This document shows positions 19,790 to 30,281 of a stretch of 64,000 nucleotides of DNA, piece by piece (within the stretch, counting starts at the first letter, position 1; each line of letters begins with the position of its first letter). Origin of the DNA: an uncultured Pelagibacteraceae bacterium. GTDB lineage: Bacteria; Pseudomonadota; Alphaproteobacteria; Pelagibacterales; Pelagibacteraceae. The DNA is taken from NCBI GenBank assembly GCA_902543295.1, contig CACBXW010000001.1, forward strand, positions 1-64,000. Reading direction: 5' to 3'. Both the position numbers and the translations under genes were made by a program. The notes under the pieces are model-generated. The model was not told where the DNA came from. It saw nothing but the letters and a program-made list of their open reading frames with translations, and did not search any database.

Positions 19790-21741
19790 TTTTTTATATA
19801 AAATTTAATTTTTTTACTAATTTTTTCACTACTTAAACCAAAATGATCATAGACTTTTTTATAAGGAGCACTTTTACCAAAGTCTTCTATTGAAAAAGAC
19901 AAGCCTTTTTCAATATATTTTTCCCAAGACATTTTTGAACCTGCCTCAATTGCAAAAGTGTTTTTGCTTTCTTTTAAGATTTTATTTTTATAGCTTTTGT
20001 TTTGTTTGTCAAAAATTTCTTGGCAAGGCATTGATATTACTTTTGAATAGATTTTTTTTTTGGCCAATTTATGACTTGTCTCAATTGCAAGATTGACTTC
20101 TGACCCTGAAGCTAAAATGGTTAAATTTATATTTTTTCCAGTCCTCAAAACCTCGTAAGCTCCCATAGAGCATTGATTTTTTTTGCTAAAGCTATTTCTT
20201 ATGGGTTTTAAGTTTTGTCTAGTTAAAGCTAATATGCTAGGTGTTTTGTTGCTTTTTAATGCAATATCCCAACATTCAATTGTTTCGGTTTGATCCGCTG
20301 GCCTCAAAACATTTAAGTTTGGAATAGATCTTAAAGCAGCAAGTTGCTCTACAGGTTGATGAGTAGGTCCATCTTCTCCTAGTCCTATAGAATCATGTGT
20401 CATTATATAAATTACCTTCTGTTTCATTATAGCAGACAATCTTATTGAAGGTTTGCAATAGTCTGAAAATATTAAAAAAGTACCTCCATAAGGAATAAAA
20501 TTACTATGAAGAGCTAATCCATTCATTATCCCACTCATTGCGTGTTCCCTAACACCATAGTGAATATAATTACCACCAAAGTTACTTGAATTAATAATTT
20601 TATGTAACTTAGTTTTTGTATTGTTTGATCCCGCTAAATCAGCAGAACCACCAATTAAAGTATTTCTCTCTTTTAATATAGCAGATAAAAACTCTTCTGA
20701 GGATTTTCTTGTAGCTATAGTCTTAAAATTTTTTATTGCATCTTTTTTTTGTTTTATAATTGAACTCGAGAATTTATTTTTAATAATATTTTTAAATTTT
20801 AGTTTGTGTCTACTAAAAGTTTTATTCCATATTTTTTCTTTTTTGACACCTTTCTCTCCAATTTTTCTCCAATCAGTTAAAATTCTTTGAGGTATTTTAA
20901 ATGGTTTATAATCCCAATCTAATCTTTTTCTAACTAACTTAATTTCATCTATTCCAAGAGGACTTCCATGAGAAGAGGCCTTTCCACTTTTATTTGGAGA
21001 TCCAAATCCTATTTTTGTTTTACACGAAATCACTGTTGGTTTTTTAGATGTTTGTGCTTTTTTTAATGCATTATAAATTTCTCTGTAATTATGCCCATTG
21101 ATCAAAATATAATTCCATCCATAGCTTTTAAATCTGTTTTTATAGTCATCTGAGACTGCTAAACTAGTAGGACCATCAATTGAAATAGAATTATTATCAA
21201 AAAGCATTATAAGATTGTTAAGTCTAAGGTGACCGGCTAGACTCATTGCTTCATGACTTATTCCTTCCATAAGGCATCCATCACCAGCCAAGACATAGGT
21301 TTTGTGATTTATTAAATTACTTCCTAATTTTTTCTTTAAAATTTCTTCTGCTATTGCAAAACCCACAGAATTTGCAATTCCTTGACCTAAAGGACCAGTT
21401 GTTGTTTCAATACCTGAGTTGGGGTGATACTCTGGGTGTCCAGCACAAATTGAATTTAGTTGTCTAAAGTTCTTAATGTCATTAATTGATACACTTTTAT
21501 ATCCAGTTAAGTACAAAAGTGAGTAGAGCAACATTGATCCGTGTCCAGCTGATAAAATAAACCTATCTCTATTAAGCCAGCTTGGATTTTTTGGATTAAA
21601 TTTTAAGAAATATTTATATAAAATTGTTACAACATCCGCCATGCCCATTGGCATGCCAGGGTGACCAGAATTAGCTTTTTGAACCGCATCTATTGATAAA
21701 AAACGAATAGCGCTTGATAAATTTTTTTCTTTATTTTTCAA
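19786..21741 (-). CDS. tkt: transketolase
   Basis: [68 protein letters not shown]. Confidence 0.95.
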   Translation of the reverse strand: MKNKEKNLSSAIRFLSIDAVQKANSGHPGMPMGMADVVTILYKYFLKFNPKNPSWLNRDRFILSAGHGSMLLYSLLYLTGYKSVSINDIKNFRQLNSICAGHPEYHPNSGIETTTGPLGQGIANSVGFAIAEEILKKKLGSNLINHKTYVLAGDGCLMEGISHEAMSLAGHLRLNNLIMLFDNNSISIDGPTSLAVSDDYKNRFKSYGWNYILINGHNYREIYNALKKAQTSKKPTVISCKTKIGFGSPNKSGKASSHGSPLGIDEIKLVRKRLDWDYKPFKIPQRILTDWRKIGEKGVKKEKIWNKTFSRHKLKFKNIIKNKFSSSIIKQKKDAIKNFKTIATRKSSEEFLSAILKERNTLIGGSADLAGSNNTKTKLHKIINSSNFGGNYIHYGVREHAMSGIMNGLALHSNFIPYGGTFLIFSDYCKPSIRLSAIMKQKVIYIMTHDSIGLGEDGPTHQPVEQLAALRSIPNLNVLRPADQTETIECWDIALKSNKTPSILALTRQNLKPIRNSFSKKNQCSMGAYEVLRTGKNINLTILASGSEVNLAIETSHKLAKKKIYSKVISMPCQEIFDKQNKSYKNKILKESKNTFAIEAGSKMSWEKYIEKGLSFSIEDFGKSAPYKKVYDHFGLSSEKISKKIKFYIKK

Positions 21742-21793
21742 AAAGTATCCTATCTAGACTTAGGTGATTCAATTTATTAATATAGATATATAT

Positions 21794-22117
21794 ATGAAAA
21801 ACATTGATGAAAAAGAAAAAAAATTAGAAGATACTTTAGAAAAGTTAAGAGAAATAAATGTTCAAGATAATAAAGAATTAAATGAAGTTAACATATTAAG
21901 AGATCAGAAAAATCAATTAGAAATTGAAAAAGATCAGATAAACAAATCTCTTAAGACCTTAGAGGAAGAAAATTTAAAACTTAAAAGTCAATTAAAGGAA
22001 CTAAAAATAAATTATGAAATTTCAAAAAAAAAAGAAAATCACTTTACTGAAAAAATTGATGAATTAAATCAAGAAACAGATAGTTTATTGGAAGAAATAG
22101 ATAAATGGCAAATGTAA
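21794..22117 (+). CDS. short coiled-coil protein upstream of zapA
   Basis: MKNIDEKEKKLEDTLEKLREINVQ..., heptad-like; translationally linked to the next ORF by overlap. Confidence 0.65.
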   Translation: MKNIDEKEKKLEDTLEKLREINVQDNKELNEVNILRDQKNQLEIEKDQINKSLKTLEEENLKLKSQLKELKINYEISKKKENHFTEKIDELNQETDSLLEEIDKWQM

Positions 22118-22551
22118 ATATAAAATTTAATGGTAAAGAATATTTATTATCCTGTGAAGATGGTCAAGAGGAACATTTGGAAGAGTTGTCCTTGAGTTTA
22201 AATAAAAAATTTAATGATCTAAAATTTGATCTTGGAAATATTGGAGAGAATAAATTACTACTAATATCTTCTATAAAAGTCATGGATGAGTATTTTGAAA
22301 CCAAAAAAAAAGTAGATGCGCAAAAAAAAGAGCTTCAAGAATTAAAAGAAAAATTTAAAGAATTAAAATCTTTAGTTTATCAGTACAAAGATAACAAAGA
22401 AAATGAAATTAAAAATTTAAGCTCAACACAAGAAGAACTTGAGAATGATATTGAAAAGTACAAAATAAGTTATGAAAATTTAATAGACAAAGTAACTTTA
22501 GAAATAGAAGACTTTGTCAAAAAAAATAGCACAAATACTTCTGTTTCATAA
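22105..22551 (+). CDS. zapA: cell division protein ZapA-like
   Basis: VNIKFNGKEYLLSCEDGQEEHLEELSLSLNKK, coiled-coil C-terminus; position just before 5-FTHF cyclo-ligase. Confidence 0.8.
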   Translation: MANVNIKFNGKEYLLSCEDGQEEHLEELSLSLNKKFNDLKFDLGNIGENKLLLISSIKVMDEYFETKKKVDAQKKELQELKEKFKELKSLVYQYKDNKENEIKNLSSTQEELENDIEKYKISYENLIDKVTLEIEDFVKKNSTNTSVS

Positions 22552-22557
22552 ATATCA

Positions 22558-23097
22558 GTGTCAAAATTTAAATTAAGAAAAAAAATTATTAACTTAAGAA
22601 AAAAAAAATATTTTGAAATCAAAATTGACGATAATATTATAAATAGTTTTTATAATAAAATTAATCTATCAAAAAATAAAATTATTGGAGGTTATTTTCC
22701 AATAAATTTTGAATTTGATTGTTTGCAAATACTAAAAAAATTTTATTCTAACGGTTATATTATTTCGTTGCCAATTATAAAAAGAAATCATCAAATGGAT
22801 TTTCACAAATGGGATATGAATGATCCTTTAACATTAAACTCATTAGGAATTCCTCAGCCATTAAAATTGAAAAAAGTATACCCAGATATAATATTTGTAC
22901 CAACAGTTGCTTTTGATAAATTCAGGAATAGAATTGGCTACGGTGGTGGATTTTATGATAGATATTTAGAAAAAATCTCTCAAATTAAAAAATGTACAAC
23001 AATTGGACTGGCTTTTTCACATCAAAAAGTTAATAAAATTAATGTTGAAAATTTTGATAGAAAATTAGATTTAATTTTGACAGAAAAATTAATGTAA
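22558..23097 (+). CDS. 5-formyltetrahydrofolate cyclo-ligase (GTG start)
   Basis: GGYFPINFEFD, DIIFVPTVAFDKFRNRIGYGGGFYDRYLE. Confidence 0.9.
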   Translation: MSKFKLRKKIINLRKKKYFEIKIDDNIINSFYNKINLSKNKIIGGYFPINFEFDCLQILKKFYSNGYIISLPIIKRNHQMDFHKWDMNDPLTLNSLGIPQPLKLKKVYPDIIFVPTVAFDKFRNRIGYGGGFYDRYLEKISQIKKCTTIGLAFSHQKVNKINVENFDRKLDLILTEKLM

Positions 23098-23099
23098 AA

Positions 23100-23906
23100 A
23101 TGAAAATTTTATTTTTAGGCGATATCGTCGGAGACGCAGGCTTTAAATCAGTAAAAAAAAACTTGCCAAATATAGTCTCAAAAAAAGGCATAGATTTTGT
23201 TTGTGTTAATGGTGAAAATGCAGCAAGTGAAGGTGTGGGTCTAACTGAGAATATTGCTAATGAACTTTTTAATGTAGGTGTAGATGTAATTACTACAGGA
23301 AATCATGTCTGGGATCAAAAGGAAATTTATGAATATATAAAAACTGAAAAAAAATTATTAAGACCAGTAAATATGAGTGGAAATTTACCTGGTAAAGGTT
23401 TTTCCATATTCAATTCAAAAAAAAATCTAAAAGTTGGTGTACTAAATCTGATGGGTAACGTTTTTATGAAAAAGTGTGATGATGTTTTTAAAATTGCTAC
23501 CGAATTTATTGCAGAAAAAAAAAAATCAAAAGATTATGATTTTTTAATAGTGGATTTTCATGGAGAAATAACAAGTGAAAAAATGGCTATAGGTAATCTA
23601 TTTGATGGATATGCAACTTTAGTTGTAGGTACCCATACGCACGTGCCCACAAATGATGCAAGAGTTCTAAAAAATGGAACTAGCTATATTACTGATGCTG
23701 GAATGTGTGGTGACTATGACTCGGTAATTGGTATGAATGCACAAAATTCAATTAACAGATTTCTAAAAAAAGAAGCTGTAAAACATTTTCCTGCCAATGG
23801 AGAAGCATCTCTGAGTGGTGTAGTTGTAGATTGCGATGTAAGAAATGGACTAGCAAAAAATATAGAAAGTTTCATTTTTGGTGGGAGTTTAAAAAACATA
23901 AATTAA
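23100..23906 (+). CDS. YmdB-family metallophosphoesterase
   Basis: ILFLGDIVGDAG, VNGENAASEGVGLT, TTGNHVWDQKEI, VDFHGEITSEK, VVGTHTHVPTNDARVL, TDAGMCGDYDSVIG. Confidence 0.92.
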   Translation: MKILFLGDIVGDAGFKSVKKNLPNIVSKKGIDFVCVNGENAASEGVGLTENIANELFNVGVDVITTGNHVWDQKEIYEYIKTEKKLLRPVNMSGNLPGKGFSIFNSKKNLKVGVLNLMGNVFMKKCDDVFKIATEFIAEKKKSKDYDFLIVDFHGEITSEKMAIGNLFDGYATLVVGTHTHVPTNDARVLKNGTSYITDAGMCGDYDSVIGMNAQNSINRFLKKEAVKHFPANGEASLSGVVVDCDVRNGLAKNIESFIFGGSLKNIN

Positions 23907-23908
23907 TT

Positions 23909-24631
23909 ATGGCTGGACACTCACATTGGGCGGGCATTAAACATAAAAAAGGCAAAGCTGACAAACAGAGATCAAAAATTTTTTCTAAACTCTCCAGAGA
24001 AATCACTGTTGCTGCGAAACTAGGAGATAAGAATCCCGATATGAATTCGAGGTTAAGATCAGCAATACAAGCGGCCAGATCAGCTAACATGCCAAAAGAA
24101 AATATTGAGAGAGCAATTGAAAAGTCTTCTAACAATGATCAATCAAATTTTGAAAATATTAGGTATGAAGGTTTTGGACCTAGCAAATCTGCTGTAATAG
24201 TTGAAGCATTGACTGATAATAAAAATAGAACTGCTTCTAATATAAGAACAATATTTTCGAAAAATAACGGTTCTTTAGGAACCCAGGGCTCTGCATCACA
24301 TAATTTTCAAAGATTGGGTGTAATTAAAATAGATAAAAATGAAATTGAAAAAGATAAAATTTTTGAATTAGCAATCGAGTCGGGTGCAAATGATTGTATT
24401 TCTCGTGATGAATTTCATGAAGTGCATACGGATATCGATGAAATATACGAGGTAAAAAAAAAATTTGAAAAAGTTATTGCAAATTTTCTTTCTACTGAAA
24501 TCGAGTGGCTACCCATAAATAAGGTATCTCTTAAAGGTGAAGAAAATCAAAATATGGTAAAATTTTTAGAAACTCTTGATGATGAGGATGATGTACAAAA
24601 TGTTTATACAAATGTTAACTTTGAAGATTAA
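23909..24631 (+). CDS. yebC: YebC/PmpR family regulator (start moved to MAGHSHW)
   Basis: MAGHSHWAGIKHKKGKADKQRSKIFSKLSREITVAAKLG; the track start at 23831 overlaps the upstream gene. Confidence 0.93.
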   Translation: MAGHSHWAGIKHKKGKADKQRSKIFSKLSREITVAAKLGDKNPDMNSRLRSAIQAARSANMPKENIERAIEKSSNNDQSNFENIRYEGFGPSKSAVIVEALTDNKNRTASNIRTIFSKNNGSLGTQGSASHNFQRLGVIKIDKNEIEKDKIFELAIESGANDCISRDEFHEVHTDIDEIYEVKKKFEKVIANFLSTEIEWLPINKVSLKGEENQNMVKFLETLDDEDDVQNVYTNVNFED

Positions 24632-25129
24632 ATGATAATTGTTGGAATTGATCCAGGTATAGCAGGTGCTATCTGTTTTTTTTCTAGTGGGAATGTTATT
24701 GATGTAATCGACATGCCCACAATGGCTGAAGGAAAAAAAAATAAAAAACAAGTTAATGGTAGGCAAATTTATAATGAAATAATGCTAATAAAAAATAATT
24801 TTAAGAGCGAAAAAATGAGTGTAATAGTCGAACAAGTTTCTGCTATGCCAGGACAAGGTGTAACAAGCATGTTTAATTTTGGACAATCATTTGGAGTTAT
24901 TAAAGGCATTTGTTCTGCAATGGAGCTACCCATTTTTTATGTTAGACCAGCAAAATGGAAAAAACATTTTAATTTGATTAATTCTGATAAAGATGCCAGT
25001 AGAACTAAAGTAATAGAGATGTTTCCTAGAATCTCTAATAAGTTATCAAGAAAAAAAGATATTAATAAGGCTGATGCTATTTTAATTGCTCAATATTTTG
25101 AAAACACAAGAGAAAACATTGATAACTAG
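24632..25129 (+). CDS. RuvC-like RNase H-fold nuclease (phage-type Holliday junction resolvase-like)
   Basis: VGIDPGIAGAI, VIVEQVSAMPGQGVTSMFNFGQSFGVI, NKADAILIAQY; acidic residues consistent with a RuvC-like active site. Confidence 0.75.
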   Translation: MIIVGIDPGIAGAICFFSSGNVIDVIDMPTMAEGKKNKKQVNGRQIYNEIMLIKNNFKSEKMSVIVEQVSAMPGQGVTSMFNFGQSFGVIKGICSAMELPIFYVRPAKWKKHFNLINSDKDASRTKVIEMFPRISNKLSRKKDINKADAILIAQYFENTRENIDN

Positions 25130-25185
25130 ACTATTTGAGTTTTTTGAAGTCAAATTAATGACATATTTTAATGGGAAACGATTGA

Positions 25186-25860
25186 ATGGACTCAGATATT
25201 GCAACACAAAGCTTAGGTTTAGCAAGTAACACAGATTTTTCTTTAATTAGTTTATTTTTGCGCGCAGATATAATTGTCAAGTCAGTAATAATAATATTAA
25301 TTCTATCTTCCATTTATTCATGGGCAATAATATTTGAAAAAATAAGAATGTTTAGAAAAATTAATAAAAGTGCAGAGGAATTTGAAGAGAAATTCTGGAA
25401 ATCAAAGTCTGCTGAAACATTTTATAACAGTCTGCCTTCAAATATTGAGGATCCTATGGCAAAATTATTTAAAAGTTCTATGCAAACAGTTATGAAAACT
25501 AGATCAAAATCAAATTTATCTGAGAGACTATCTAGTGTTTTAGAAGTAAATATTGAAAAACAAATGGTAGCAGTTGAAAAGTATAATAGTTTTTTAGCAA
25601 CTGTTGGATCGACAGCTCCATTTATAGGATTGTTTGGAACTGTTTGGGGAATTATGAATTCATTTCAATCGATTGCAATTTCAAGAAACACTAGCCTTGC
25701 AATAGTTGCCCCAGGTATTGCAGAAGCCTTATTTGCAACTGCACTTGGATTATTAGCTGCAATTCCTGCTGTAATTGCTTATAATAAATTTAATTCAGAC
25801 TCTAGAAAATACTCACAAAAATTAGAAAACTTTTCGAAAAGATTCTTATCAATTATTTAA
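25186..25860 (+). CDS. tolQ: Tol-Pal proton channel TolQ
   Basis: LATVGSTAPFIGLFGTVWGIMNSFQSI, APGIAEALFATALGLLAAIPAVIAYN. Confidence 0.94.
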   Translation: MDSDIATQSLGLASNTDFSLISLFLRADIIVKSVIIILILSSIYSWAIIFEKIRMFRKINKSAEEFEEKFWKSKSAETFYNSLPSNIEDPMAKLFKSSMQTVMKTRSKSNLSERLSSVLEVNIEKQMVAVEKYNSFLATVGSTAPFIGLFGTVWGIMNSFQSIAISRNTSLAIVAPGIAEALFATALGLLAAIPAVIAYNKFNSDSRKYSQKLENFSKRFLSII

Positions 25861-26277
25861 ATGGGATTTAAGCTCAAAAGTTCAAAAAACGATCCAATGA
25901 GTGAAATTAATGTTACACCATTTGTTGATGTAATGTTGGTTTTGCTAATTATATTCATGGTCACTGCACCATTGCTTACAGTTGGAGTACAGGTAGATCT
26001 GCCAGAAACTTCTGCTGATACACTTCCTGAGGAAAATGAACCATTAACTTTAACTATTAATTCTAAAGGTGAAATTTTTATTCAGGAAACAAAAGTCGAG
26101 TTTAACAATTTGATTGTTAAAATATTGGCAGTGTCAAATAATAGAACTGATACAAGAATTTATGTTAGGGGAGACAAAGCTATTAACTATGGAAGGGTTC
26201 TGGAAATTATGGGAATGCTTTCAGGGTCGGGATTTACAAAAGTTGCTTTAATATCTGAACCGAATAAAGAGAGATAG
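25861..26277 (+). CDS. tolR: TolR (ExbD family)
   Basis: MSEINVTPFVDVMLVLLIIFMVTAPLL. Confidence 0.94.
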   Translation: MGFKLKSSKNDPMSEINVTPFVDVMLVLLIIFMVTAPLLTVGVQVDLPETSADTLPEENEPLTLTINSKGEIFIQETKVEFNNLIVKILAVSNNRTDTRIYVRGDKAINYGRVLEIMGMLSGSGFTKVALISEPNKER

Positions 26278-26282
26278 AGATT

Positions 26283-27251
26283 ATGTATCGAGGTCTTTTA
26301 ATCTCATCTGGATTTCATGTTGCTATTGTTATGGTGAGTATCTTGGCTTTACCATTTGTTGCCAAAAAACCTCTGGATATTCCACCTCTTATCTCTGTTG
26401 AGCTTATTCAAATAGCTGAAAAGACAAATATTCCTTTCGCACCAAAAGCATCAAAAATAATTGAGAAGGCAAAAAAAGAAAATGAAAAGCTTTTGTCTGA
26501 ACAGGCCCCTCCTAAAAAAGTAAAAAAAGATGAAAAAAAAGAAGTTCAAACAGATAAAAAAAAAAATGATATTTCTGAGGTTGCATCAAAAAAAACACCA
26601 ACTAGTGAAAATAAAATAGAAAAGCTAAAAAAAGAAAAATTAAACGCTGTACCTATGCCAGATGAAGATAAACAGAAAATTCAACCTAAAGAAGAAAAAA
26701 AGCAGAAACCTTCAAAAGAAATCAACGACGAAAATATCAAAAAAATAGTTCAAACAAAAAAACCTATTTTGGATGAGAAAAAAGTTAAACAAGTTTCAGA
26801 ATTTGAAAAGAAAGAAAAATTAGATTTAAACGAAATTGCAGCTTTAATTGATAAAAAAAAAGAAAATTTAGCAGAAACAAAAAAAGAAGTTGATAAGATT
26901 TCTCAATCAACTGATGAAACTATGGATTATTCAAAACTAACCCTTAGTGAAGAGGACGCATTAAAGGCCCAAATATTTACATGCTGGAGTGTTCCTATAG
27001 GTTTGCCATTTAGTGAAGATTTATTAGTTAGAGTTAAACTCCAATTAAAACCAGACGGTACAATTGAAAAACTTGAAATGTTAGATCATGTAAAAATGAA
27101 CACACCTGGTAAAGAAAAATTTAGAACACTAGCAGATAGTGTAAGACGAGCTATTCAGTTGTGTAACCCATTAAAAGTTCCCACAAGTGGGTATGAAAGA
27201 TGGAAAAATATGATTTTAAATTTTGATGCTCGTGATATGCTTGGAGGATAA
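26283..27251 (+). CDS. tolA: TolA-like protein
   Basis: N-terminal TM, long Lys/Glu-rich linker, C-terminal [19 protein letters not shown]; between tolR and tolB. Confidence 0.85.
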   Translation: MYRGLLISSGFHVAIVMVSILALPFVAKKPLDIPPLISVELIQIAEKTNIPFAPKASKIIEKAKKENEKLLSEQAPPKKVKKDEKKEVQTDKKKNDISEVASKKTPTSENKIEKLKKEKLNAVPMPDEDKQKIQPKEEKKQKPSKEINDENIKKIVQTKKPILDEKKVKQVSEFEKKEKLDLNEIAALIDKKKENLAETKKEVDKISQSTDETMDYSKLTLSEEDALKAQIFTCWSVPIGLPFSEDLLVRVKLQLKPDGTIEKLEMLDHVKMNTPGKEKFRTLADSVRRAIQLCNPLKVPTSGYERWKNMILNFDARDMLGG

Positions 27252-28597
27252 TGATTAGAATAATTAATTTATTTTTTTTTATATTTTTTTTATTGTCAGC
27301 TAAGGCTTATTCATTAATAGAGATAGATATAACAAGGGGTAATTTAGATCCGTTACCAATTGCAGTTTCTCCATTGTTTCAAGATGACAATTCAAAAAGA
27401 AATTCAATTAATGAACTTAAAATTGAAAATGTTGGATCTGAGATTTCATTAGTTGTGGAAAATAATTTAAAAATTTCAGGTTTATTTAATCCTCTTAGCA
27501 AAGAAGCATTTTTACAAAAGCCAGATATTGCTCATTTAAAACCAAGATTTGAGGATTGGGCATTGATTAAAGCTCAAGCTTTAATTACAGGCAAAGTAAC
27601 AATTGAGGACAAAAAATTAAAAGTTGAATTTAGACTATGGGATATTTTAGCCGGAAGAGAAATGATGGCCTTAGCATTTACAACGGTTCCAAGTAATTGG
27701 AGGAGAGTTGGACATATAATTTCTGATAAAGTTTATGAAAGATTAACTGGAGAAAAGGGATATTTTGATACCAGAATTATTTATGTATCTGAAGAAGGAC
27801 CTAAGACTGCAAGAGTTAAGAAGTTAGCTATTATGGATCAAGATGGTTTTAACACAAAATATTTAACATTAGGAAATGAATTAGTTTTAACTCCTCGATT
27901 TAATCCGACAAGTCAAATGGTGACTTACCTATCTTATTTTAAAAATCTACCTAGGGTATATTTATTAGATATTGAAACTGGTACTCAAGAAGTAGTTGGT
28001 GATTTTCCGGGAATGACATTTGCTCCACGATTTTCACCAGATGGAAAAAAAATTATTATGAGTTTTGCAAAAGATGGAAACTCAGATATTTATACAATGG
28101 ATTTGGAAAATAGAATTGTTGAAAGAATAACTAATCATCCATCAATTGATACATCGCCTTCTTACTCACCTGATAATCGATTTATAACATTTAATTCTGA
28201 TAGAAGTGGGTTTCAACAAATCTATGTAATGAAATCTGATGGTTCAAATGTAAAAAGAATTTCATTTGGCAAAGGATTGTATGGCACTCCTGTATGGTCT
28301 CCAAGAGGTGATTTAATTGCATTCACAAAATTACATAAAGGAAAATTTTATATCGGTGTTATGCGAACGGATGGTTCTGGAGAAAGATTATTGACTGAAA
28401 ATTACTATCAAGAAGCTCCTTCTTGGTCTCCAAATGGAAGAGTATTAATTTTTTATAGAGAGACCAAATCTAACGATAAAGGTGAAGGATTTAGTGCCAA
28501 GTTATGGTCTATAGATCTTACAGGTTATAATGAAAGGCAAGTTCAAACAGAGACGGATGCCTCCGACCCATCTTGGTCGTCTTTATTAAGTAATTAG
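27251..28597 (+). CDS. tolB: Tol-Pal periplasmic protein TolB
   Basis: Signal peptide; repeated [21 protein letters not shown] / [19 protein letters not shown] / [14 protein letters not shown] propeller blades. Confidence 0.95.
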   Translation: MIRIINLFFFIFFLLSAKAYSLIEIDITRGNLDPLPIAVSPLFQDDNSKRNSINELKIENVGSEISLVVENNLKISGLFNPLSKEAFLQKPDIAHLKPRFEDWALIKAQALITGKVTIEDKKLKVEFRLWDILAGREMMALAFTTVPSNWRRVGHIISDKVYERLTGEKGYFDTRIIYVSEEGPKTARVKKLAIMDQDGFNTKYLTLGNELVLTPRFNPTSQMVTYLSYFKNLPRVYLLDIETGTQEVVGDFPGMTFAPRFSPDGKKIIMSFAKDGNSDIYTMDLENRIVERITNHPSIDTSPSYSPDNRFITFNSDRSGFQQIYVMKSDGSNVKRISFGKGLYGTPVWSPRGDLIAFTKLHKGKFYIGVMRTDGSGERLLTENYYQEAPSWSPNGRVLIFYRETKSNDKGEGFSAKLWSIDLTGYNERQVQTETDASDPSWSSLLSN

Positions 28598-28697
28598 GGC
28601 TATTTTATTAATTTTTTAATATAAATTAAGTTGATTTTTATGCTTGAAACATCTAATTAGTTGTGAAAAAGTTCTAATAAATTATTAAGGAGCATTA

Positions 28698-29186
28698 ATG
28701 AATTTTAGCAAATCATTTAGAAATACTTTTCTAGTTATATTATTAAGTTTAATCGTATCGGCTTGTGCTACGAAAAAAACCACTACGACAGTTGAAGGTC
28801 AAATGCAAGGTGATGTCTACACAGGAACTGATACAGTTAAATATTTAGCTGACGGTGTTCCGGACAGAGTATTTTTTGCGACAAACGAATCTATTTTAAC
28901 AACTAAATCAAGAGACACATTAAGAAAACAAGCAAATTGGTTAAGAGAAAATTCTAGCATCAATGTTGTAGTCGAAGGTCATGCCGATGAAAGAGGAACA
29001 AGAGAATATAACTTGGCATTAGGCGAAAGAAGAGCAAATGCTGCCAAAGATTATCTGATCACTTATGGAATATCTGCTGATAGAATTTCAGTAATAAGTT
29101 ATGGAAAAGAAAGACCAGTTGACTCAGGTTCAAATCCGCTTTCTTGGTCTAAGAATAGAAGATCTGTAACTGTAAAAGCTAATTAA
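28698..29186 (+). CDS. pal: peptidoglycan-associated lipoprotein Pal
   Basis: Lipobox-like IVSACA; VVEGHADERGTREYNLALGERRANAAKDYL. Confidence 0.95.
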   Translation: MNFSKSFRNTFLVILLSLIVSACATKKTTTTVEGQMQGDVYTGTDTVKYLADGVPDRVFFATNESILTTKSRDTLRKQANWLRENSSINVVVEGHADERGTREYNLALGERRANAAKDYLITYGISADRISVISYGKERPVDSGSNPLSWSKNRRSVTVKAN

Positions 29187-29204
29187 AGCTATTTGAAATA
29201 TTTT

Positions 29205-29249
29205 AAAGACCCTAAGATTATTATAAATAATTGCAGGGTCTTTTTTTTG
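29205..29249 (+). terminator. Rho-independent terminator downstream of pal
   Basis: AAAGACCCT ... AGGGTCTTT inverted repeat followed by a T run. Confidence 0.8.
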
Positions 29250-29276
29250 CCATCATTATAATTAAAAAATAATTTA

Positions 29277-30281
29277 ATGTTTAAAAAATTCTCCAATATT
29301 TTTACTTATATAATCTCTATATTTTTCATTTCATTCAGTGCAGCTTCTGAAGAACTGAACATGAGAGAAATTTTAGAAATTATTCAAAAAGATCTAAGAA
29401 CTTTAGAAAGAGCGGTTTATTCAGAATCATTTCAGAAAAAAACTGGAGGTGAAACTTCATTGACAAATAAGGAACAGGAAGATGTCTTGACAAGACATCT
29501 ATTAAAATTATCTGAAATAGAAAAACAATTTCAAAATCTGACTAACAAATTTGAAGAAATTAATTTCAAAGTCGATAAGTTATCGTCTAGACTTTCTAAA
29601 ACACAAGCAGATAATCAATTAAGATTTCAGGATTTAGAAAACAATTCTAACCTCATTCAAAAAAGTGATAACAATAAAGAAAATTCAATTACAAATGAAA
29701 ATCTAGAAAATGATCTAGCTAGCAAAAAAATTATGCCAGGCACATCCCAACCCCAAGATTTAGGCACAATATCATATAAGGACATGACAGATACAAATGA
29801 GACACAAGCAATACAGTCAGTTGAAACGACTCAAACAATCCTAACAGAAAATTTTATAAACGAGGAAAAAATTTTACCTGACGCGTCTCCTTTAGAGCAA
29901 TATGAATTCGCAACTAGTTTTTTAAAAGTGGGAGATTATAATATGGCAGAAAGGGCATTCAGAGAATTTGTTGATACAAATCCAGACAATGACCTTTCTG
30001 GAAACGCACAGTATTGGTATGCGGAAACTTTCAGAATAAGACAGCTCTATACAGATGCGGCATCTGCTTATTTAGAGGGTTACCAAAAATATCCCAAGAG
30101 TGAAAAAGCACCTATTAACCTTTTGAAGCTTGGTGTATCTTTAGTTCAAATAGGAGAGAAAGATCAGGGTTGCTTAATGATTGCTGGTGTTAAAAAACAG
30201 TATCCAAATGCCACTCAATCAGTTCTTCAAAAAGCTAAATATGAAGAGAAAAAGTTTGAGTGCAACAAAGAAAACTCTTAA
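29277..30281 (+). CDS. cpoB: CpoB/YbgF-like periplasmic TPR protein
   Basis: Signal peptide, coiled coil, C-terminal YEFATSFLKVGDYNMAERAFREFVDTNPDNDLSGNAQYWYAETF. Confidence 0.88.
   Translation: MFKKFSNIFTYIISIFFISFSAASEELNMREILEIIQKDLRTLERAVYSESFQKKTGGETSLTNKEQEDVLTRHLLKLSEIEKQFQNLTNKFEEINFKVDKLSSRLSKTQADNQLRFQDLENNSNLIQKSDNNKENSITNENLENDLASKKIMPGTSQPQDLGTISYKDMTDTNETQAIQSVETTQTILTENFINEEKILPDASPLEQYEFATSFLKVGDYNMAERAFREFVDTNPDNDLSGNAQYWYAETFRIRQLYTDAASAYLEGYQKYPKSEKAPINLLKLGVSLVQIGEKDQGCLMIAGVKKQYPNATQSVLQKAKYEEKKFECNKENS

Noticed and set aside
26440-26900. Lys/Glu repeats in the tolA-like gene as a possible tandem repeat
   Set aside because: Degenerate low-complexity linker expected for TolA; no constant repeat unit.
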